Of a stretch of DNA of 64,000 bases, positions 38,868 to 46,559 are shown in pieces. The notes under the pieces were generated by a model, which had not been told where the DNA came from, searched no databases, and worked only from the letters and a program-made list of their open reading frames with translations. The position numbers and the translations under genes are program-made. Position 1 is the first letter of the stretch. Each line of letters starts with the position of its first letter. Source of the DNA: Oscillospiraceae bacterium (GTDB taxonomy: Bacteria > Bacillota > Clostridia > Oscillospirales > Acutalibacteraceae); contig SVOR01000002.1 of NCBI GenBank assembly GCA_015066295.1, positions 1 through 64,000 of the forward strand, read 5' to 3'.

Positions 38868-39830
38868 ATGTTTAAATATAATCATACTTATATTGCATCC
38901 TGCGGTAAGGAAAGTGGTATTTACCACTATGTAACCGAGGGGGACAGCATTATTTTTAAAGAAATAACACCTCTTGACCGTGTTATGTATATGTGCATTG
39001 AGGGTCAAAAACTTTATGCAATACTACGTGAGCCGTTTGAAGATAGTAAAAATAGCGGCATTGTTAGTTTTGATATTGCCGATGATGGTACACTTACAAA
39101 TCAGTCAGACATAACATCAACAATGGGTGAGGTTTGCGCACATTTAGATGTAATCGATAGCAAAATCTTTGCGGCAAACTATATTTCGGGCAGTGTCGCA
39201 TTTTTGCCCGATAAACTAATAACACATACAGGCATTGGTGTAAATCAACCGCGTCAAGATAAGCCACATTGTCATTTTGTAAGTATTACACCAGATAAAA
39301 AATACGTTTTAGTTTGCGATTTAGGTATTGATAAAATAATTACCTACGATATGCAGTTAAATTATATAAGTGAAGCAAGCGTACCGGCAGGATATGGTGC
39401 TCGTCACTTGGCTTTTTCGCCTGACGGAAAGCTCTGCTACTGTGTAAACGAGCTTGTATCAAGCGTTTCGGTGTTTAGATATAATGACGGTAGTTTAGAA
39501 TATTTGGAAACCTATGCGACCTTACCAAACGATTTTAAAGAAAAAAATACCGCCGCTGCTATAAGAATAGAGGGCGGATATTTGTATGTTTCAAATCGCG
39601 GACATAATTCGGTTGCGGTTATGAAAATTGAGGGTGAGCGTTTGAGCAACCCCAAATATTTTGATTGTGGCGGAGACGGACCGCGTGACATAAATATAAA
39701 TGGCGATTATTTGTTCTCGACCAATGAGCAGACTAATAACGTAACCGTTTTAAAAATAAAAGACGGTGAATTAACACTTACCGATACGGTGTTCACAATG
39801 ACCGACCCGCTAAACGTAATATTTAATTAA
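38868..39830 (+). CDS. Lactonase-family beta-propeller (6-phosphogluconolactonase-like)
   Basis: 320 aa, seven-bladed propeller type. Repeating blades are visible (SDITSTMGEVCAHLDV, FVSITPDKKYVLVCDLGID, GARHLAFSPDGKLCYCVNEL, YLYVSNRGHNSVAV, CGGDGPRDININGDYLFSTNE). These match the YbhE-type lactonase family that hydrolyses sugar lactones, including 6-phosphogluconolactone. No signal peptide. Third gene after the two CobW genes. It is also next to the sugar-acid operon, where a lactonase would fit chemically. Its TAA overlaps the stop codon of the convergent araC-type gene by three bases. Confidence 0.82.
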   Translation: MFKYNHTYIASCGKESGIYHYVTEGDSIIFKEITPLDRVMYMCIEGQKLYAILREPFEDSKNSGIVSFDIADDGTLTNQSDITSTMGEVCAHLDVIDSKIFAANYISGSVAFLPDKLITHTGIGVNQPRQDKPHCHFVSITPDKKYVLVCDLGIDKIITYDMQLNYISEASVPAGYGARHLAFSPDGKLCYCVNELVSSVSVFRYNDGSLEYLETYATLPNDFKEKNTAAAIRIEGGYLYVSNRGHNSVAVMKIEGERLSNPKYFDCGGDGPRDININGDYLFSTNEQTNNVTVLKIKDGELTLTDTVFTMTDPLNVIFN

Positions 39831-40705
39831 AGCATATCGCCGTGTTTACGGTATTGACTCGGTGTTACACCCGTTCGCTTGCGGAATGCCTTGTTAAAGT
39901 TTGCGGTGTTATTAAAGCCGCAGCGCTCGGCAATTTCAATTATATTGCAGTTTTTTTCGCTAAGCAGTAGGTGGGCTGCCATATCGCATCGCTTTGAGGT
40001 TATATAATCCCAAGCAGTAACTCCGTGTACAGTTTTAAAAATAGAGCAAAAATAATTCGGACTCATTTCAGCAATTTTTGATATTTCTTTTAAGGTTATT
40101 TCCTCGGTTAAATGGGTGTCAATATATGTGATGACCTTTTTAATTGTTTTAATATGGGGTAAAAGAGAAGAAGTGTCGCTTTGCGAAATGTAGTCCGTTT
40201 TTCGTATAAGCTCAACAACAATTTGGTTAATATAGTTTTTAACCATCATTTTATATTCGGCTTCTTTGTTTTTCATTTCATCGGCAATATTTAAAATAGC
40301 ATTTTTTATAACCACGGCCGATGAATTTCCGCTTGATAATCTGTTTTCAAAGCTATCAGAATGAAAAAGACAAATATTAGTATTATTAGACGATAAACTA
40401 TCGGCGGATGAACCCCAAAGATATTTAGGGTCAAGGTGAATAGCGCAGTAGGTGAGGTCTTCTTTTATTTCGGTGATGCAATGCTGTTCATTGCTCGAAA
40501 AAACAAAAACGTCGCCCGCACTAACGCCATAAACCTTATCCCCAACGTGATACGTAGCATTGCCTGATAGAAAAACCGCGATTTCAAATACGTTGTGGGA
40601 ATGCTCGCGCATGGGTAGTACGCATTTTTCCACCGTTGCGTTCCAAATTCTAAGAAGTGGCAGCGCCGATGAATGATGAACAATGGTATAAGAATAATTT
40701 AACAT
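39827..40705 (-). CDS. AraC-family transcriptional regulator
   Basis: 292 aa from the ATG at 40705. The N-terminal cupin-like sensing domain (REHSHNVFEIAVFLSGNATY, SAGDVFVFSSNEQH) is followed by two HTH units at the C-terminus (LTLKEISKIAEMSPNYFCSIFK-like TLKEISKIAEMSPNYFCSIF, then IIEIAERCGFNNTANFNKAF and TGVTPSQYRKHG). GAAGGTATTTGT precedes the chosen ATG; an extension to 40771 is possible in frame but lacks a binding site. Divergent to the 40851-45150 operon, with overlapping promoters, so it very probably controls that operon in response to a sugar or sugar acid. Confidence 0.93.
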   Translation of the reverse strand: MLNYSYTIVHHSSALPLLRIWNATVEKCVLPMREHSHNVFEIAVFLSGNATYHVGDKVYGVSAGDVFVFSSNEQHCITEIKEDLTYCAIHLDPKYLWGSSADSLSSNNTNICLFHSDSFENRLSSGNSSAVVIKNAILNIADEMKNKEAEYKMMVKNYINQIVVELIRKTDYISQSDTSSLLPHIKTIKKVITYIDTHLTEEITLKEISKIAEMSPNYFCSIFKTVHGVTAWDYITSKRCDMAAHLLLSEKNCNIIEIAERCGFNNTANFNKAFRKRTGVTPSQYRKHGDML

Positions 40706-40754
40706 ACAAATACCTTCAATCGTAATATAGTTTGCAAATAGGGTAATATAGTTG

Positions 40755-40783
40755 TTGAAAGATTTTAGCATAAAAAGTATACT
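40755..40783 (+). promoter_or_regulatory. Promoter of the sugar-acid operon with a palindrome over the -10 box
   Basis: TTGAAA (40755-40760), 17-bp spacer, TATACT (40778-40783). A perfect 12-bp palindrome AAAGTATACTTT (40774-40785) covers the -10 box and is a candidate operator. Confidence 0.55.
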
Positions 40784-40791
40784 TTACTTAA

Positions 40792-40820
40792 ATGATAGCA
40801 ATTATTTCTGCTTTCGTCAA
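40792..40820 (-). promoter_or_regulatory. Promoter of the AraC-type regulator
   Basis: Minus strand TTGACG (40820-40815), 17-bp spacer, TATCAT (40797-40792). It faces the operon promoter, so the two transcripts overlap at their 5' ends. Confidence 0.6.
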
Positions 40821-40850
40821 CATAATATTTTTGGAAGAAGGTAAATTTTT

Positions 40851-42200
40851 ATGAATGGCAATTTTAACAAATGCTCATCACCCGCAGATTTGCGCATTAC
40901 CGATATGCGTTTTGTCGATATCGACGGTGCACCTAAGCGTTGTACAATTTTAAGAATTGATACCAACCAAGGCATATCGGGCTACGGTGAGGTGCGTGAT
41001 GCATCAAGCAAAACCTATGCACTTATGCTTAAAAGCCGTATACTCGGCGAAAACCCCTGCAACGTTGATAAAATTTTCCGCAAAATCAAACAGTTTGGTG
41101 GCCCTTCACGTCAGGGCGGCGGTGTAAGCGGTATTGAAATTGCACTTTGGGATTTGGCAGGTAAGGCATACGGCGTACCGCTTTATCAGCTTTTAGGCGG
41201 TAAGTTCCGTGATGAAATCAGAGTTTACTGTGATACCGACGTTGATGGCAAGCACACAGGTCACGATATGGGTCTTGCCCTTAAAAAACGTATGGATATG
41301 GGCTTTACCTTCTTAAAGATGGACTTGGGCATCGGTCTTTTACTTGATGAGCCCGGCACCATCAACGCACCGCTCGGCTTTATTGATGATATGAAAAAAT
41401 ATGCAGGTCATATTCTTAATGTTCAGGGCGGCAGTGTTACCGCAGATATGGTAAAGCATCAGAAAAGTTATTCTATTGTAACAACTGCACACCCCCATAC
41501 AGGTATCCACCTAACCGAAAAGGGTCTTGATTATCTTGAAAATTACGTTAAAGAGGTAAGAGAGGTTATCGGTTACGAGGTACCGCTTGCAATTGACCAC
41601 TTCGGTCATATATGTGTTGAGGATTGCATCCGTTTTGCTCGCAGAATGGAGCCCTACAATCTTGCTTGGATAGAGGATATGGTGCCGTGGATGTATACCG
41701 ACCAGTATGTTCGTCTTAAGAATTCTACAACCATCCCTGTTTGCACAGGTGAAGATATTTACCTTAAAGAAGGCTTTAAAACACTTTTTGATGCAGGTGC
41801 TGTTTCGGTTATTCACCCCGATATTTTAACCTGCGGTGGTGCGCTTGAACTTAAGAAAATCGGCGATTTGGCCGATGAATATGGTGTTGCAACCGCAATA
41901 CATATGGCAGAAAGCCCTGTTGCTTGTCTTGCGGCAGTTCATACTGCAGCAGCAATGCACAATGTTTTAGCGCTTGAATTCCACTCGGTTGACGTGCCGT
42001 GGTGGGCAGATATGGTTACAGGCATTGATAATCCGATATTCAAGGATGGATTTATTAAGGTACCCGAGAAGCCGGGTCTTGGTTTTGATGACCTTAATGA
42101 AGAGGTATTAAGACAGCATATTAACCCGAATATCCCCGGATATTTCGAGTCGACTGACGAGTGGAATAAGGAATTCTCAAACGATAGAATTTGGAGCTAA
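40851..42200 (+). CDS. Enolase-superfamily sugar-acid dehydratase (mandelate racemase type)
   Basis: 449 aa. The capping domain is followed by the TIM barrel of the mandelate racemase/muconate lactonising group. FLKMDLG is at the KxK position but with only the first Lys. Presumed metal ligands and catalytic residues are in LAIDHFGH (Asp and His), WIEDMVPW (Glu), CTGEDIY (Glu) and VIHPDILTCGG (His/Asp), with HMAESP near the end. The Asp-x-x-His pattern after the second strand recalls mannonate and galactonate dehydratases. It probably dehydrates an aldonic acid to a 2-keto-3-deoxy acid; the substrate cannot be read from sequence. First gene of the operon, 4 nt before the GH10 gene. Confidence 0.85.
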   Translation: MNGNFNKCSSPADLRITDMRFVDIDGAPKRCTILRIDTNQGISGYGEVRDASSKTYALMLKSRILGENPCNVDKIFRKIKQFGGPSRQGGGVSGIEIALWDLAGKAYGVPLYQLLGGKFRDEIRVYCDTDVDGKHTGHDMGLALKKRMDMGFTFLKMDLGIGLLLDEPGTINAPLGFIDDMKKYAGHILNVQGGSVTADMVKHQKSYSIVTTAHPHTGIHLTEKGLDYLENYVKEVREVIGYEVPLAIDHFGHICVEDCIRFARRMEPYNLAWIEDMVPWMYTDQYVRLKNSTTIPVCTGEDIYLKEGFKTLFDAGAVSVIHPDILTCGGALELKKIGDLADEYGVATAIHMAESPVACLAAVHTAAAMHNVLALEFHSVDVPWWADMVTGIDNPIFKDGFIKVPEKPGLGFDDLNEEVLRQHINPNIPGYFESTDEWNKEFSNDRIWS

Positions 42201-42204
42201 AAAA

Positions 42205-43488
42205 ATGTCTGCAATTAAAACAAATTTAGAGCTTGGACGCGATTATTATTTAGAGCGTGCCGACCGCGATATCGAAAAATACCGTAAGGGTGATTTTTGC
42301 GTTACCGTATTAAAGGACGGCAAGCCATACAACACCGAAATTTCTTATAAAATGAAGAAGATAGATTTCGAGTTTGGTTGTAATTTATTTATGCTTGACC
42401 AATATGATAGCGAGGCAGAGCAGCAAAGATATTTCGATCTTTGGAAAAATCTATTCAACACCGCTGTTGTTCCGCTATATTGGGAGGGCACCGAGCCAAA
42501 GCAAGATTATCTTCGCTATACAAGGGACAGCGATAACGACGTATATCGTCGCCCTGCAGCCGAAAAGGTTATTGACTATTGCAAGGCGAACGGAATTGCG
42601 ACCAAGGGACATCCACTGTTTTGGCACGAGTTTATACCGAAGTGGGTACCCGAAAATTGGGATGAGCTTTTGCCGTTAATCGAAAAACGTTTTAAAGAGA
42701 TAAGCGAACATTTTGCCGATGATATTCCAGTTTTCGACTGTGTTAACGAACCGGGCAGAATTTGGGATATGGGTCACGAGCATAAGTCTGACGGTTATAA
42801 AATGATTACACCGCCCGATGGATATTTAGAGCAGTTATTCGCTCTCGGCAAAAAGTATTTTCCTAATAACGAGCTGATTTTAAATGAGGCAACGGGTACT
42901 GCGCTTTGCGAGTTTAAGGGCATTTACGGCGCTTATTATCAGTTGGTTGAAAGGCTTTTAAATGAAGGTCTTAAAATCGATCGCGTAGGAATACAGTGTC
43001 ATATTAGTGACGAAGAGATATACAAAAACGTCTATAATGCCGAGCGCTTTTATGGTCTTTTGGATGGATATTCACGCCTTAATAAACCGCTTGTTTTATC
43101 TGAAATCGGTCTTTCGGTTGAAGATGAGGAGATACAGGCGGCCGCCACCGAGCAGATGTATAAAATATGCTTTTCTGTTCCCGGTATGTCGGGTATTTTC
43201 TGGTGGAATCTTGACGATAACAGCATTTTATGCGATAAGCAGCGCGAGGCAGGCTCTGAAAACCTGCCGTTCGGCGGTCTTTGTCGTAACGGCAGACCAA
43301 AAGCCGCATATAAAGCCCTTGATAAGCTTATAAATCACGAGTGGACAACAAGTGGAAGTGCAGTTCTGTCAAACGGCAAGGCCGAATTCAGAGGCTTTTA
43401 CGGCGTATATGAGATTATGGTTGACGGCAATGCTTATACCGTTAATCTTAATAAAAATGACGATAAAAACGTTATAATTGAGGTATAG
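42205..43488 (+). CDS. Intracellular glycoside hydrolase family 10 (xylanase-type)
   Basis: 427 aa. GH10 TIM barrel with KGHPLFWHEF and VNEPG. The predicted acid/base is Glu182 in DCVNEPG and the predicted nucleophile Glu300 in LSEIGLS; GIQCHIS is the usual block between them. No signal peptide, so it acts inside the cell, probably on short imported xylo-oligosaccharides or decorated derivatives rather than on polymer. An extra N-terminal beta region (VTVLKDGKPYNTEISY) and a C-terminal beta segment flank the barrel. It is embedded between a sugar-acid dehydratase and an aldolase, which is unusual company for a xylanase. Confidence 0.88.
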   Translation: MSAIKTNLELGRDYYLERADRDIEKYRKGDFCVTVLKDGKPYNTEISYKMKKIDFEFGCNLFMLDQYDSEAEQQRYFDLWKNLFNTAVVPLYWEGTEPKQDYLRYTRDSDNDVYRRPAAEKVIDYCKANGIATKGHPLFWHEFIPKWVPENWDELLPLIEKRFKEISEHFADDIPVFDCVNEPGRIWDMGHEHKSDGYKMITPPDGYLEQLFALGKKYFPNNELILNEATGTALCEFKGIYGAYYQLVERLLNEGLKIDRVGIQCHISDEEIYKNVYNAERFYGLLDGYSRLNKPLVLSEIGLSVEDEEIQAAATEQMYKICFSVPGMSGIFWWNLDDNSILCDKQREAGSENLPFGGLCRNGRPKAAYKALDKLINHEWTTSGSAVLSNGKAEFRGFYGVYEIMVDGNAYTVNLNKNDDKNVIIEV

Positions 43489-43490
43489 TT

Positions 43491-44405
43491 ATGAATTTTA
43501 ATGATAGAGAAAAAATTATTCAATTAACACCACTTTGGAAGGGTGAGCGTTTGCCCGATGGCAGACCAAAGGTCGAGGATAAGTATTTGGACGCACTCTA
43601 TGGTATGACTTTGGAAGAGGTTTGGAAGCCGATTTTCGTGCTCGGTTACGAGCATCAGTTTGTCGGTGGTGGCGAAAACCCCATGTTCGCATTACATAAT
43701 GATGACCGCAAGTTAGTAGGTCGTGCAGTTACTTGTACCTATTGTCCTACTCGTCCCGATTTGCACGATGTTCAGTTTGGCAGAGGTGCCGAGGATGGTT
43801 TACAGGGTAACTATAACCAATGGGTTATCGACCATCTTTACGAGCGCGACGTTGTAGTTTGTGATATGTACGATAAGATATACAAGGGCACCTTCTTGGG
43901 TGGTAACCTGACTACTGCTCTACAAAAGCGCACCAAAAACGGTGGTGCAGTTGTTTGGGGCGGCATCAGAGATATCGAACAGATGAAAAAGGTTCCCGAC
44001 GTACAGGTTTATTACAGAGGTATAGACCCGACTCCGATTCGTGAGTTCGTAATGAAGGATTGGAACGATATTACCAACTTCGGCGGCGCAGTTTGTCTAC
44101 CCGGTGATATAGTTTTCGGTGCAGGCGGCGGCGTGCTCTTTATTCCTGCACACCTTGTAGCAGACGTTGTTGAGGGTGCAGCAAAGACCCACGTTAAAGA
44201 CGATTTCGGTTTTGAAATGATTTGTCAGGGTAAATTTACAACTGCACAGATAGATAGAAACACCTGGACAGAGGAAATGCTCGATATGCTGCTCGAATGG
44301 ATTAAGACTGACCCACGCGGCGAAGAATACCGCGACCTTGATTGGTCTAAGGAATATGACCTTGCTCGCAATGGCGACCCCAACGATACACAAACCGCAC
44401 TTTAA
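43491..44405 (+). CDS. RraA-family protein, probable class II aldolase/decarboxylase
   Basis: 304 aa. The RraA/dimethylmenaquinone-methyltransferase-like fold is recognised from GRAVTCTYCPTRPD, DVVVCDMYDKI, the nucleotide-free core NLTTALQKRTKNGGAVVWGG followed by IRD, and the LPGDIVFGAGGGVLFIPAH block. The Gly-Gly-x-Arg-Asp stretch matches the pyruvate/metal site of HMG-type aldolases in the family. It is longer than plain RraA (~160 aa) and so belongs to the enzyme branch. Following a dehydratase, a retro-aldol cleavage of a 2-keto-3-deoxy acid to pyruvate and an aldehyde is the natural guess. 2 nt after the GH10 gene. Confidence 0.8.
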   Translation: MNFNDREKIIQLTPLWKGERLPDGRPKVEDKYLDALYGMTLEEVWKPIFVLGYEHQFVGGGENPMFALHNDDRKLVGRAVTCTYCPTRPDLHDVQFGRGAEDGLQGNYNQWVIDHLYERDVVVCDMYDKIYKGTFLGGNLTTALQKRTKNGGAVVWGGIRDIEQMKKVPDVQVYYRGIDPTPIREFVMKDWNDITNFGGAVCLPGDIVFGAGGGVLFIPAHLVADVVEGAAKTHVKDDFGFEMICQGKFTTAQIDRNTWTEEMLDMLLEWIKTDPRGEEYRDLDWSKEYDLARNGDPNDTQTAL

Positions 44406-44421
44406 TTAAAGGAGTACCTAT

Positions 44422-45150
44422 ATGAAAAAAGCACTTGTTACAGGTTCATCTCGCGGCATTGGCAGAGCCATTGCTGAGCGTCTTGCAAAGGATGGATATT
44501 TTGTTTACGTGCATTTTGCAGGTAACGAGCAAAAGGCAAAAGAGGTTAAAGAATCAATCGAACAAAATGGAGGCAAGGCAGAAGTTATTGGCGCAAATCT
44601 TTGTGATACTGCCGATACTTTAAAGCTTGCCGAAAAAATTAAAGATATAGATGCGCTTGTGCTCAATGCATCGGTGCAATACCGCAACAAGTGGGATAAT
44701 ATAACGTTAGATGAAACCTACAGCCAATTAAATTGCAACTTTATTTCGAGTATGTTGCTTATCCAAGCAGTAGTACCCTATATGAAGCAAAACAAATGGG
44801 GTAGAATTGTTACTATCGGCTCTGTTCAAGAGGCAAAGCCTCACCCCGATATGCTTGTATATTCAGCTTCTAAGGCTGCTCAAACCAATATGGTACAGTC
44901 ACTGTCACTTCAACTTGCAAAGGATGGCATTACGGTTAATAACGTAGCGCCCGGAGTTATCTATACCGACCGGAATTTTGAGGCATTATCTGATAAAGAG
45001 TATGCTCAAAAGGTAATAGATTCAATACCCGTTGGTTTTTATGGCGAGCCTAAGGACTGTGCAGGTATTGTTAGTCTGTTGTGTTCTGACGAAGGTAGAT
45101 ATATAACAGGACAAAACATCTTTGTCGATGGCGGAAAATCGGTGCAATAA
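44422..45150 (+). CDS. Short-chain dehydrogenase/reductase
   Basis: 242 aa classical SDR. The NAD(P) motif TGSSRGIGRAIAERL, the NAS motif in VLNASVQYR, the catalytic Ser in TIGSVQEAK with YSASKAA (Tyr-x-x-x-Lys), and NNVAPGVIYTD are all present. TTAAAGGAGTACCTAT precedes the ATG. Last gene of the operon. A role in oxidising a sugar, or in reducing the aldehyde or keto product of the pathway, is plausible; the substrate is unknown. FabG-like sequence alone does not imply fatty acid synthesis here. Confidence 0.85.
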   Translation: MKKALVTGSSRGIGRAIAERLAKDGYFVYVHFAGNEQKAKEVKESIEQNGGKAEVIGANLCDTADTLKLAEKIKDIDALVLNASVQYRNKWDNITLDETYSQLNCNFISSMLLIQAVVPYMKQNKWGRIVTIGSVQEAKPHPDMLVYSASKAAQTNMVQSLSLQLAKDGITVNNVAPGVIYTDRNFEALSDKEYAQKVIDSIPVGFYGEPKDCAGIVSLLCSDEGRYITGQNIFVDGGKSVQ

Positions 45151-45156
45151 TCACCC

Positions 45157-45185
45157 TTGCAAATTTGATACTATTGTTGTATAAT
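45157..45185 (+). promoter_or_regulatory. Promoter of the DUF1294 gene
   Basis: TTGCAA (45157-45162), 17-bp spacer, TATAAT (45180-45185). The expected transcription start near 45192 falls about 2 nt before the GTG at 45194. Confidence 0.6.
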
Positions 45186-45193
45186 ATTGCTCG

Positions 45194-45508
45194 GTGATTG
45201 TTTTGATTAAATATGTATTCTTTTATTTAGTCGCAGTTAATATAATAGCAATGGCGGTAACCCTTGCCGATAAAAAGGCATCGCGTCGGCATAGATGGCG
45301 GGTACAAGAAAGGTTACTTTTCTTTATTGCCATTATGGGTGGTTCTCCACTTATGTACATAACAATGCTGTCGGTACACCACAAAACAAGACATAAAAGG
45401 TTTATGATAGGTCTACCAATAATGATAGTTTTACAAATAGCAGCTATTGTTGCTTTGTTCTATTTTGGTATACTGTCTATTCCTCACCCTACAGGTTACA
45501 CAATTTAA
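45194..45508 (+). CDS. DUF1294 family small membrane protein
   Basis: 104 aa. The family signature is visible: ADKKASRRHRWRVQERLL, then IMGGSPLMYITML and HKTRHKRF, with flanking hydrophobic segments (about residues 3-24, 43-62 and 74-95). Function of the family is unknown. There is no ATG at the N-terminus. The GTG at 45194 has no ribosome binding site and would be almost leaderless. A TTG at 45203 has GGTGA 5 nt before it and is the alternative. The stop codon abuts the FMN riboswitch. Confidence 0.75.
   Translation: MIVLIKYVFFYLVAVNIIAMAVTLADKKASRRHRWRVQERLLFFIAIMGGSPLMYITMLSVHHKTRHKRFMIGLPIMIVLQIAAIVALFYFGILSIPHPTGYTI
45447..45474 (+). promoter_or_regulatory. Possible promoter for riboswitch-ribU, inside the DUF1294 gene
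   Basis: TTGTTG (45447-45452), 16-bp spacer, extended -10 TGGTATACT (TATACT 45469-45474). It would start RNA about 30 nt before the aptamer. Co-transcription with DUF1294 is the alternative. Confidence 0.4.
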
Positions 45509-45509
45509 T

Positions 45510-45616
45510 ATCTTCGGGGCGGAGTGAAATTCTCCACCGGCGGTATAGCCCGCGAGCCTTTTAGGTTGATTTGGTGAAATTCCAGAGCCGACGGTATAGT
45601 CCGGATGCAAGAAGAT
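45510..45616 (+). ncRNA. FMN riboswitch (RFN element)
   Basis: The conserved RFN blocks are present: GGGGCGGAGTGAAATTC, ACCGGCGGTATAGCCCGCGA, GGTGAAATTCCAGAGCCGAC and GGTATAGTCCGGATG. They are closed by P1 ATCTTC/GAAGAT. Followed by a terminator, so FMN should switch ribU off. Confidence 0.97.
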
Positions 45617-45632
45617 GAAAGTAGTTTATTTT

Positions 45633-45663
45633 ACCCCGATATTATTATCGGGGTTTATTTTTT
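45633..45663 (+). terminator. Terminator platform of the FMN riboswitch
   Basis: Stem ACCCCGATA/TATCGGGGT with a small loop, then TTATTTTTT, ending just before the ribU ribosome binding site. Confidence 0.88.
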
Positions 45664-45674
45664 GGAGTGATATT

Positions 45675-46334
45675 ATGAAAAAAGAAAAAATAAGAGCAAT
45701 AGCGGTAACAGGTATGATTACCGCGGCTGCATTTTTAATAACCTTTGTATTTCGTTTTAAGGTTTCATTTTTAACCTTCGATTTTAAGGATGCATTTATT
45801 GCGTTATTATCTTTAATGTATGGTCCGCTTTATGGTGTGGCGTCGTCGGCGATTGTCGCATTGCTTGAGTTTTTAACGGTTAGCGATACGGGTGTTTACG
45901 GTCTTATAATGAACTTTTTGGCAAGCGGTACTTTTGCCTTTGTTTGCGGTATTATATATAAAAATAAAAGAACTTTTTCAGGCGCTATATTATCGCTTGT
46001 ATTTGCCGCAATTTCTGTTGTAATAGTTATGGTTACCGCCAATATTTTTATTACTCCATTTTATATGGGTGTGCCGCGCTCGGCAGTTATTGAGATGATT
46101 TTACCGCTTTTATTGCCCTTTAATTTAGCCAAAACAGTTATGAATGCGTCATCAACCTTGCTTCTCTACAAGCCCGTTACGGCAGGTCTTAAACGTATGA
46201 ATATTTTACCGAAAGGTGAAAAGCAGACAAAGTCGTTGCGCTCAATATTACTTGCTGTAATTTCTATACTCGTTATGGTATTAACGGTGCTTTTCTTAAC
46301 GCTGCAACTTAATGGCGTTTTTCAGGTTTTTTAA
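45675..46334 (+). CDS. ribU: ECF transporter S component RibU (riboflavin uptake)
   Basis: 219 aa, about six transmembrane segments. The conserved substrate-binding stretch is DFKDAFIALLSLMYGP followed by NFLASGTFAFVCG, typical of RibU. The upstream FMN riboswitch fixes the substrate as a flavin precursor. It acts in the membrane with the shared EcfAA'T energising module, which is not in this window. The ATG at 45675 follows TTTGGAGTGATATT; the frame continues upstream through the terminator to 45615, which is rejected. Confidence 0.95.
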   Translation: MKKEKIRAIAVTGMITAAAFLITFVFRFKVSFLTFDFKDAFIALLSLMYGPLYGVASSAIVALLEFLTVSDTGVYGLIMNFLASGTFAFVCGIIYKNKRTFSGAILSLVFAAISVVIVMVTANIFITPFYMGVPRSAVIEMILPLLLPFNLAKTVMNASSTLLLYKPVTAGLKRMNILPKGEKQTKSLRSILLAVISILVMVLTVLFLTLQLNGVFQVF

Positions 46335-46351
46335 TTATTTAAAATTATTTC

Positions 46352-46380
46352 TTGACAATTTGTGTCGAATGCAATATAAT
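46352..46380 (+). promoter_or_regulatory. SigA-type promoter for the SAM riboswitch-metK unit
   Basis: TTGACA (46352-46357), 17-bp spacer, TATAAT (46375-46380), about 30 bp before the aptamer. Confidence 0.87.
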
Positions 46381-46411
46381 CATAAGGCACGATTTTTAAA
46401 CTAAATATTTT

Positions 46412-46509
46412 CCTTATCAAGAGAGGCGGAGGGACAGGCCCTGTGATGCCCGGCAACCTAAAGAAGTCTTTAAGGTGCCAAATCCTGCGGAAATATCCGA
46501 AAGATGAGG
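46412..46509 (+). ncRNA. SAM-I riboswitch (S-box)
   Basis: Conserved S-box elements: CTTATCAAGAGAGGCGGAGG, CCCTGTGATGCCCGGCAACC, AAGGTGCCAAATCCTGCGG and GAAAGATGAGG, with P1 CCTTATC/GATGAGG. A terminator follows, so high SAM should turn off metK. Confidence 0.97.
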
Positions 46510-46517
46510 TTTTCTAT

Positions 46518-46548
46518 ACCGCTTCTTTTGGAGCGGTTTTCTTTTTTT
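46518..46548 (+). terminator. Terminator platform of the SAM-I riboswitch
   Basis: Stem ACCGCTTC/GGAGCGGT with loop TTTT, then TTTCTTTTTTT, 12 nt before the metK ATG. Confidence 0.9.
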
Positions 46549-46559
46549 GGAGGTATAAT

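Noticed and set aside
44422..45150. fabG (fatty acid synthesis)
   Set aside because: The SDR is FabG-like in its motifs, but it is the last gene of a sugar-acid operon with no fatty acid genes nearby, so a general SDR call is safer.
45615..45674. Longer ribU product starting at 45615
   Set aside because: The extension is encoded by the FMN riboswitch terminator. TTTGGAG precedes 45675.
46443..46559. Longer metK product starting at 46443
   Set aside because: The extra codons fall inside the SAM-I riboswitch and its terminator. TTGGAGG before 46560 fixes the start.
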